This document shows, in pieces, positions 58,355 to 64,000 of a stretch of DNA of 64,000 nucleotides (position 1 is its first letter; every line of letters starts with the position of its first letter). A model generated the notes under the pieces. It did no database searches and had not been told where the DNA came from. It saw only the letters and a list, made by a program, of their open reading frames with translations. Source of the stretch: Actinomycetales bacterium (lineage in GTDB: Bacteria; Actinomycetota; Actinomycetes; Actinomycetales; Dermatophilaceae); NCBI GenBank assembly GCA_016710645.1, contig JADJVI010000008.1, forward strand, positions 1 through 64,000. Reading direction: 5' to 3'. A program made the position numbers and the translations under genes.

Positions 58355-59473
58355 TCAGCCCAATCCGGTGGCGTCGGTCAGGCGGACGCGGACGGTTTGG
58401 GCGTCCACCTCGACGGTATGCCGCACGCCCTCGCCGGTCAGCGCGGCGACCAACCGAGCCCCGACCATGCCAACGGTCAGCAGGTCAGGGCCGGTGACGA
58501 CGAGATCGGTGGATCCCACGTCGACGCCCATGTCGACCGCTCCGTCGACGCCCTGATCGGGGCCGCGACGCTCAGGGTGCACCGGGGGGACCTCGGCCAG
58601 TGCGACAGCGACCGCCCGATCCACTTGCGCCGCAATGGGTTCCGGTCCCACTGGGCGGATCCCGACGCGCTCTGCCAGCGGGGTGCCCGGCTCGACCCCG
58701 AGTGCCGCGCGGACCGCTTCCTGGCTGCCGAGAGCGAACCAGTCGCCCGCATCGGACGTGCGGACGAGGTCGCCCGCACCGTCCGACTCTGGGCGCGCAG
58801 CGTCGGGCCCCCCAGCCGTGAGATCGGCCAGGCCGCGCACCAGCGCTGCTGGGGTCCGCTCCACCTTGCCCTTGACCAGGTCGGCGGCGGCAGCGATCTC
58901 GTCGGCCAGGGCCCTGGTCGTCACCTGCAGAACCAAACCATCGGCGTCCGGCAGTCCGCGCAGGTCGTCGACCACCCGCACGCCGGCGGACCCGAGCGCG
59001 AAGTCCACCACGCCGACCCGCCAAGGCCGGCCGGCCGTGTCGGACAAGATCACTCCGAGAGCCGACACACCGGTGCGGGAGCTCAGCGCCGAACGCAGCG
59101 CACGGCATACCTCGTCGGGGTCGTGGGGGAGCAGCAACAGGACGTCGCGCCCACCGGTGTTGGAGGCGTCGACGCCGGCGGCCGCCATGACCGGCCCCGC
59201 CTTGGCGCGGACCACCCGCGTGAAGCCATCCCCGCTGGTGCGCTCCGCGACGACGGCCACCGTCTGGCTCGCGACGGTTCCGGTCTTGTCGGTGGCGCCG
59301 ACCTGCAGGCCCCCCGCTTTGGACACCACCTTGCTGGAGACGACGAGAATGTCCCCCTCCCGCAAGGTCTCGCCCGATCGCGAGAGGGCCGCCAGGAGCA
59401 GCTCGGCGAGGTCGTCCCCCTCGGCGACTTCAGGTATGCCGGCCAGGCCGACGATCTCCAGCCGCGCGCTCAT
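58355..59473 (-). CDS. fbiB: coenzyme F420-0:L-glutamate ligase, without nitroreductase domain
   Basis: The N-terminal 245 residues form a CofE/FbiB-type ligase that adds glutamates to F420-0: GLAGIPEVAEGDDLAELLLAAL, LREGDILVVSSKVVSKAGG, ASNTGGRDVLLLLPHDPDEVCRALRSAL and GVILSDTAGRPWRVGVVDFALGSAGVRVVDDLRG. Mycobacterial FbiB continues with a nitroreductase-type FMN domain of about 200 residues that reduces dehydro-F420-0. Here the remaining 125 residues (AERVGIRPVGPEPIAAQVDRAVAVALAEVP...LTVGMVGARLVAALTGEG) show no such domain. Coupled to fbiA by a start/stop overlap. Confidence 0.92.
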   Translation of the reverse strand: MSARLEIVGLAGIPEVAEGDDLAELLLAALSRSGETLREGDILVVSSKVVSKAGGLQVGATDKTGTVASQTVAVVAERTSGDGFTRVVRAKAGPVMAAAGVDASNTGGRDVLLLLPHDPDEVCRALRSALSSRTGVSALGVILSDTAGRPWRVGVVDFALGSAGVRVVDDLRGLPDADGLVLQVTTRALADEIAAAADLVKGKVERTPAALVRGLADLTAGGPDAARPESDGAGDLVRTSDAGDWFALGSQEAVRAALGVEPGTPLAERVGIRPVGPEPIAAQVDRAVAVALAEVPPVHPERRGPDQGVDGAVDMGVDVGSTDLVVTGPDLLTVGMVGARLVAALTGEGVRHTVEVDAQTVRVRLTDATGLG

Positions 59474-60447
59474 CGGCGGCGTAGTTCCAGTCCGAGCCCG
59501 AGGGCCGCGCCCGCGAGGTCGGCCGCCGAGTCCAGGTCGCGCATGAGCAGGGGGCGACGGCGAACGTGCACTCCGGCGGGAGCCTCGCCGACCTCATCCA
59601 AGGAGTCGTCGACCAACCAGCCGGTGAGGAAGTCGGCATACAGGCCGGCGACGGCTGCACTGGAGGTTTCGACCCCGATGGCGCGCAGACAAGCGTCGGC
59701 GTGCCCACGCAGCGGGCGGCCGCCGACCAAGGGCGATACCCCGATGACTGGTGCCTGGGTGCCGCGCAGAGCGTCTCGGACTCCGGGGACGCCGAGGATG
59801 ATGCCGACCGAGACGACGGGGTTGCTCGGGGGCAGCAGGACGACGTCAGCCTTGCGGATGGCGTCGAGGACGCCTGGTGCCGCGGTCGCGCGTTCCATGC
59901 CGACGACGAGGAAGCGTTGAGCCGGTACGGCTGCCCGCATTCGCACCCACCACTCCTGGAAATGGACCGCGCGGGGGCCTTCGCCCTCGTCGACGACGAC
60001 GTGGGTCTCCACCGGAGTGTCGGTCATCGGCAGCAAAGTGATGCCGCCGTCGGGCAGGCCCCAGCGGTCGGCCAGGCGGGCTGTCACCTCGCTGAGCGTG
60101 TGTCCCTGCCCTAGCCAGAGCGAGCGGGCGATGTGCGTGCCCAGGTCTCGGTCCCCGAGCCCGAACCACTGTGGTTGCACGCCGAGTGCGGCCAGTTCGG
60201 TCTGCACGGCTGCGGTGTCGTCGGCCCGACCCCAGCCTTGTCCTTCGTGGACCCCGCCGCCCAGGGTGTAGAGCAGCGTGTCGAGGTCGGGACACACGCG
60301 CAAGCCGAAGAGGGTGATGTCGTCGCCGGTATTGCCGATGACTGTCAGAGTCGTGTCGGCCAGGTCGGAGGTGCGGGCCAGATGGGTCGTGAGACCCCGC
60401 AAGAAGCGGGCGCCTCCCACGCCACCAGACAGGGCGGTCACATGCAT
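59470..60447 (-). CDS. fbiA: 2-phospho-L-lactate (phosphoenolpyruvate) transferase
   Basis: CofD/FbiA of 325 residues, joining a phosphoenolpyruvyl or phospholactyl group to the deazaflavin Fo to make (dehydro-)F420-0. It has LSGGVGGARFLRGL, VIGNTGDDITLFGLRVCPDLDTLLYTLGG, GWGRADDTAAVQTELAALG, FGLGDRDLGTHIARSLWLGQGHTLSEVTARLADRWG and LLPPSNPVVSVGIILGVPGVRDAL (the NP-V motif). The start ATG 60447 has CAGACT six bases upstream, a weak leaderless signal. It is divergent from whiB2. Confidence 0.95.
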   Translation of the reverse strand: MHVTALSGGVGGARFLRGLTTHLARTSDLADTTLTVIGNTGDDITLFGLRVCPDLDTLLYTLGGGVHEGQGWGRADDTAAVQTELAALGVQPQWFGLGDRDLGTHIARSLWLGQGHTLSEVTARLADRWGLPDGGITLLPMTDTPVETHVVVDEGEGPRAVHFQEWWVRMRAAVPAQRFLVVGMERATAAPGVLDAIRKADVVLLPPSNPVVSVGIILGVPGVRDALRGTQAPVIGVSPLVGGRPLRGHADACLRAIGVETSSAAVAGLYADFLTGWLVDDSLDEVGEAPAGVHVRRRPLLMRDLDSAADLAGAALGLGLELRRR

Positions 60448-60670
60448 GGATGCAGTCTGTCAGGCGTTCGGGAGCCCTTGTTGTACAAGCCTTTCCCGTC
60501 GGGGGACGGTTCCGTCGACCAGTCGGCGAGCCCGATCGCGTCCACACCGGGACGTGCCGCTGGAGCTCGACGGAGCCCTACGGAGACCGCCGGCCGATCG
60601 GGGGCGGACCTGTCGCGGGGCCGCGACACGCCCGGGATGCACGTAACTGGCGCGAATATCAGATCTCGGC
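60448..60670. other. non-coding stretch between fbiA and the whiB2 promoter
   Basis: Part of a 408-base gap (60448-60855). I see no convincing gene on either strand. It holds a small inverted repeat (CTTGT-TGT-ACAAG, 60478-60490). The remainder up to 60855 is the whiB2 promoter and its roughly 150-base leader. Confidence 0.5.
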
Positions 60671-60700
60671 TTGACGAAACGGGTATGACACGCGTGTAAT
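60671..60700 (+). promoter_or_regulatory. whiB2 promoter with embedded palindrome
   Basis: TTGACG (-35, 60671-60676), an 18-base spacer, and TGTAAT (-10, 60695-60700) make the best sigma-70-type promoter of the window. The palindrome ACACGCGTGT (60688-60697) overlaps the spacer and -10, a place where a dimeric repressor would block transcription. The leader to the ATG is about 150 bases. Confidence 0.7.
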
Positions 60701-60855
60701 TCCAGTGTTGTCGTTCGCACTGGCGACCGTGCGACGGGTGGCCTGCAGGCTCTAGAGGGCTTGGCATGGTGGCGATCTCGTCGGCTGCGGCCTGGGACCT
60801 GACCGGCAGCGGATGTCCGGAGGGGTGCATGCCAACGATGGGTCGAGGAGGCGAC

Positions 60856-61119
60856 ATGCACGAGCTGTTGCTCGTTCCCGCGCAGGTGGGGGCCGAGGGG
60901 GAGGCCGGGTGGCAGGAGCGTTCATTGTGCGCCCAGACCGATCCCGAGGCCTTTTTCCCCGAGAAGGGTGGCTCTACGCGCGAGGCCAAGAAGGTCTGTG
61001 TCAGTTGTGAGGTCCGCGTCGAGTGCCTGGAGTACGCGCTGGCCAACGACGAGCGCTTCGGCATCTGGGGTGGCCTGTCCGAGCGCGAACGCCGCAAGCT
61101 CAAGAAGCGAGCCGTGTGA
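60856..61119 (+). CDS. whiB2: WhiB family iron-sulfur transcription regulator (WhiB2/WhmD-like)
   Basis: An 87-residue protein binding a redox-sensitive 4Fe-4S cluster and sigma factor. Four Cys are placed as SLCAQTDP, VCVSCEV and VECLEY (spacing C-x29-C-x2-C-x5-C). Then follow the turn FGIWGGLSERERRKLKKR and a basic tail that contacts DNA. WhiB2/WhmD controls septum formation and division in mycobacteria. Its place beside fbiA-fbiB is conserved in M. tuberculosis. The ribosome binding site GAGGAGG precedes the ATG. Confidence 0.95.
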   Translation: MHELLLVPAQVGAEGEAGWQERSLCAQTDPEAFFPEKGGSTREAKKVCVSCEVRVECLEYALANDERFGIWGGLSERERRKLKKRAV

Positions 61120-61182
61120 GCGCCCCGGGCGCTCGCTGTGGCCTGACCCGCGGACCGGCGCCGCGGCATACCTAGGACGCTG

Positions 61183-64000
61183 GTGACTTCCCCGACCCAC
61201 CCCCTGGCCGCCTCCGCCGAGGCCTCACCTCCCAGCGCGGAGGAGGCTTCGCGCAGCCTCGCCGACCCCACCATGGGGCAGAGTCCCGGGAGGCCATCCC
61301 TCGTGGCCGAGGCGCAGCAGGTCCAGGCGCCCGTTGTCGCCGCCATCCTCGTCCTGCGCAATGGCGCCCCCTGGTTGCCGGCGTGCCTGGCCGGTCTGGC
61401 CGCGCAGCGCCAGGCACCCGAGCGGCTGGTCGCCGTCGACATCGCCTCGACCGACGGCAGCGCGGCACTGGTGAGCTCTCATCGCGACCTTGCCGACGCG
61501 ATCCCCGCTGTCGACGTGGTCCGGGTGGACGCCAGCACCAGCTTTGCCGCCGCGGTCCAGGCCGGGGTTGAGCGGCTGGCCCCGGACGCGGGCGCCGACT
61601 GGCTGTGGCTGCTGCACGATGACAGCGCACCCGAGCCCGAGGCGCTCGCCGCACTCGTCGGTGCGGTGCGCCGCTCCCCGTCGGTCGGGATGGCTGGCCC
61701 CAAGGTCCTGGAATGGGAACGGCCGCGCCGGCTGCTCGAGGTCGGACACCAGCTCACGGCGACCGGTCGGCGCATTTTCGCTCCAGCACCGGGCGAACGG
61801 GACCAGGGACAGTACGACGAGCGCACCGACGTCCTCGCGGTCGGCAGCTGCGGCATGCTGGTGCGCCGCTCGGTCTACACCGAGCTAGGTGGCCTCGACG
61901 CGGCATACCCCGACCCTGCGGACTCACTCGATTTCGGCTGGCGCACCCAACTCGCCGGCCATCGGGTCGTCGTCGTCCCTGACGCCCGGGTGCGGCATGT
62001 CGACGCGCGCTACGACGTGGCGCGCAGCACCACGGCGGAGGGGGCCGCTGCCCGGCGGGCCCACCGCAGCGCTGCCCGCCGGGTCGCGTTGGCGCGTTGC
62101 TCGCCGTGGGCCCTGCCCTTCCTGTCCATCTGGATCGTCGTGAGTTCGTTGGTCACGGCGGCAGCGCTGATGTTGCTCAAACGTCCGGCGCATGCCTGGG
62201 TCGAACTCGGCGACATCGGGGCGCTCGCGCATCCGATTTCTGCGCTGCGGTCGCGGTGGCATTTCCGTCGGTTGCGTCGGTTGCGTCGGCGAGACCTCTC
62301 GACCGTGTTCGTCACGACCGGCGACTCGGTGCGCCATCTGGTCGACAAGGTCCACGAGGCGCTGACGCCCGACCGCGAGATCGACGACAGCAGTGTTGGG
62401 TTGGGGTCCACCGAGTCTGGCCCGGTGGCGGAGGAAGCCGACAACCTCGCGGTGCTGCCCGCTTCCCTGCCCCAGCGCATTGTCACCAACCCCGGGTTCC
62501 TCGCCGTGGTTGGGGCCGCAGGGGCATCCGCCTATGGCTTGCGTCAGGTACTGCGCGCGGGCGTCCTCGACGCCGAGGGCTACGGGCTAGTGGGCGGTGA
62601 GCTGCAGCGAGTGGTCACCGGGTCGTCCGGGCTCTGGCACACCTATCGCGACGTCTGGTCGGGCGCCGGCTGGGGCGGCACCACCGAATCCGGCCCGAGC
62701 GTCGGGGTGCTCGCAGGGTTGGTCTGGCTGGGCGAACGCCTCCCCTATGTCGCGGATGGCCGATCGCCTGCCTCTGTCGTTCTCGCGTGGTTGCTCCTGC
62801 TCGGTATGCCGTTGGCGACCGGCACGGCATACCTCGCCTCGCGCGTGCTGCCCGCCTCTCGTTGGCTCCGCGGGTTGGCTGCCCTGGCGTGGGGCACGGG
62901 TGGGGTCGCGCTCGCAGCGGTGTCCAGCGGGCGGGTCACGGTGGTGCTGGCCCACATCCTGCTCCCGCTCGTCGCAGCCGGGGTGGTGCGCTCGCTGGCA
63001 CCCAATGCCACCTTTACGGCTGCTGCCGCCACCGGCCTGGGTGGTGCCGTCCTCGCGGCTTTTGTGCCCCTCTATCTTGTCCCTCTTGTCGTCGTGGCGG
63101 CGGTCATCGTCGTCGTGGGGCCGGGATTGGCCCCTCGCGTGCGTGGGCTCGCGATCCTCGGCATTCCGTTGGCCCTGCTGCTGCCGTGGCTCCCGCAATG
63201 GCGTGATCCCGCAGCGCTGCTGGGCGCCCCGGGACTGCTCGACATCGCTCCAGCTCCCGCTGTTGCGCTCGGGAAGGTGGTGCTCGGTTTCCCGGACGGC
63301 ATGCCCACTTGGGTCGCGTTCCTGGCCGTCCCCGGGTATGTCGCGGCTGCGCTCGCGCTGGTGCGTCGCACCCGCTCGCGCGCCGCGACGGTCGGGGTTT
63401 GGAGCGTGACCGTGCTCGGATTGGTCGGTCTCGGGGTCGCCGTCTTCGCTCGACGCATCGAGCTCGGCGCAGCAGTGGCCGGCGATGGGACGGTCGCGTC
63501 AACGACGCTCTGGCCGGGCGTGGGCGCCCAACTGCTGACCTTTGCCGTGCTCACTCTCGCACTGCACGGTTCGCTCGGTTTGACCGACCTCGTTGGTGCC
63601 CACGGCTGGGGGTGGCGTCGGGTTGTGACCGGCTTAGGATTGGCCGTTCTCGTCGGGGCTGTCACCGTCGGCGCGGCCGGCGCCCTGCGACCCGGCATTG
63701 ACACCCTTCAGGTGGCGACCGCGACGACCGTTCCTGCGGTCGCCGTCGAACAAGCGCGGGGTTCCGATGCCAATCGCATGGTGGTCCTGACCCCCAGCGC
63801 CGAGCACCTCGATGTCGAGGTGGTCGGTGCCGAACCTGCCAGCGTCGTGCGGGCTGTCGCACCCCGCGCGTGGCCCACCGATCCCGGGGTCATCGACCTC
63901 GTGCATGCTCTCGCGTCGGGGCAGACGCCTGCGGAGAGTTCGCCCGGGGCGGCCCTGGCCGACCTCGGCGTAGGGTTCGTCTCGCTGAGGGCGGCAGGAA
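61183..64000 (+). CDS. large membrane glycosyltransferase (GT2 domain plus polytopic region), cut by the window end
   Basis: Open from GTG 61183 to the last base (at least 939 residues), so the C-terminus is missing. The N-terminal GT2 domain (about residues 45-300) shows VAAILVLRNGAPWLPACLAGLAAQRQAPERLVAVDIASTDGS, DWLWLLHDDSAPEPEALAALV (metal motif HDDS), VGMAGPKVLEW and VLAVGSCGMLVRRSVYTELGGLD. From about residue 305 many transmembrane helices follow. Genes of this type lie beside whiB2 and fbiAB in many actinobacteria and probably act on wall glycans. The start is uncertain; the sequence before residue 40 is low-complexity Ala/Ser/Glu/Pro. Confidence 0.85.
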   Translation, partial: MTSPTHPLAASAEASPPSAEEASRSLADPTMGQSPGRPSLVAEAQQVQAPVVAAILVLRNGAPWLPACLAGLAAQRQAPERLVAVDIASTDGSAALVSSHRDLADAIPAVDVVRVDASTSFAAAVQAGVERLAPDAGADWLWLLHDDSAPEPEALAALVGAVRRSPSVGMAGPKVLEWERPRRLLEVGHQLTATGRRIFAPAPGERDQGQYDERTDVLAVGSCGMLVRRSVYTELGGLDAAYPDPADSLDFGWRTQLAGHRVVVVPDARVRHVDARYDVARSTTAEGAAARRAHRSAARRVALARCSPWALPFLSIWIVVSSLVTAAALMLLKRPAHAWVELGDIGALAHPISALRSRWHFRRLRRLRRRDLSTVFVTTGDSVRHLVDKVHEALTPDREIDDSSVGLGSTESGPVAEEADNLAVLPASLPQRIVTNPGFLAVVGAAGASAYGLRQVLRAGVLDAEGYGLVGGELQRVVTGSSGLWHTYRDVWSGAGWGGTTESGPSVGVLAGLVWLGERLPYVADGRSPASVVLAWLLLLGMPLATGTAYLASRVLPASRWLRGLAALAWGTGGVALAAVSSGRVTVVLAHILLPLVAAGVVRSLAPNATFTAAAATGLGGAVLAAFVPLYLVPLVVVAAVIVVVGPGLAPRVRGLAILGIPLALLLPWLPQWRDPAALLGAPGLLDIAPAPAVALGKVVLGFPDGMPTWVAFLAVPGYVAAALALVRRTRSRAATVGVWSVTVLGLVGLGVAVFARRIELGAAVAGDGTVASTTLWPGVGAQLLTFAVLTLALHGSLGLTDLVGAHGWGWRRVVTGLGLAVLVGAVTVGAAGALRPGIDTLQVATATTVPAVAVEQARGSDANRMVVLTPSAEHLDVEVVGAEPASVVRAVAPRAWPTDPGVIDLVHALASGQTPAESSPGAALADLGVGFVSLRAAG

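Noticed and set aside
1..64000. Iterated octamer as a Chi or KOPS-type polar motif
   Set aside because: Copies are almost equally divided between strands, with no visible switch.
1..64000. tRNA genes, insertion sequences or prophage
   Set aside because: No cloverleaf with a matching T-arm, no transposase or integrase domain and no terminal inverted repeats were found by eye.

Overview
The window is a high-GC actinobacterial chromosome segment. Markers are a SigR/RsrA mycothiol-stress pair, the 24-residue ribosomal protein bL37, a WhiB regulator, coenzyme F420 genes, nickel superoxide dismutase with its SodX protease, and an acyl-CoA carboxylase with an epsilon subunit. The gene set and order fit a Micrococcales-type organism, perhaps Dermatophilaceae/Intrasporangiaceae; that placement is inference. 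Much of the order recalls the M. tuberculosis region running from sigH, aroA and rsgA through whiB2, fbiAB, rmlD, purEK, birA and accD5. I see no tRNA, rRNA, CRISPR array, phage or insertion sequence.

Layout. 1-5.7 kb: a peptide-type ABC importer, a DmpA-family peptidase and a short-chain dehydrogenase, with about a dozen single-base frameshifts confined to the first 2 kb. 5.8-11.1 kb: malQ, a YciI protein, a hydrolase and a PLP enzyme. 11.2-13.5 kb: a divergent MFS efflux/TetR pair with a perfect operator. 13.6-17.5 kb: a thioesterase, an active/inactive M16 peptidase pair and ogt. 17.5-21.6 kb (minus strand): hisN, a DUF2231 protein, rsgA, aroA and a DoxX protein. 21.7-24.6 kb: a SRAP protein, a hydrolase, sigR-rsrA with an autoregulatory SigR promoter, and bL37. 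24.9-28.3 kb: three tiny peptide genes, two of them built from tandem GYHGWNPAAE units, then two membrane HD-domain phosphohydrolases. 28.4-32.5 kb: sodN/sodX, rmlC-rmlA, rmlD and a secreted ARB-07466-like protein. 32.6-39.7 kb: accE-accD and birA (divergent), a class III cyclase, an enoyl-CoA hydratase, a two-component system and GtrA. 39.8-45.4 kb: purK-purE, a CoA-binding protein, an F420-type oxidoreductase, an SDR and an acyl-CoA dehydrogenase. 45.4-55.1 kb: a cell-wall galactan-type locus (double-domain glycosyltransferase, LCP ligase, glf, glfT2-like gene, ABC exporter, GtrA, another glycosyltransferase). 55.2-64 kb: scoA-scoB, a TIGR03089 protein, an AlkA-type glycosylase, fbiB-fbiA, whiB2 and a large membrane glycosyltransferase cut by the window end.

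How the genes work together. dTDP-rhamnose genes, Glf, galactofuranosyltransferase-like enzymes, the Wzm/Wzt exporter and an LCP ligase together suggest a rhamnose-linked galactofuranose polymer attached to peptidoglycan. Many transcription units appear leaderless: a TANNNT -10 element sits 6-9 bases before the start codon with no Shine-Dalgarno sequence. In two places divergent -10 elements overlap.

Two features stand out as possibly undescribed. The first is the multi-repeat peptide cassette at 24.9-25.5 kb next to the HD-domain genes. The second is an octamer (GTATGCCG/CGGCATAC) that I counted about 90 times by eye, evenly on both strands, against roughly 2-3 expected from base composition.
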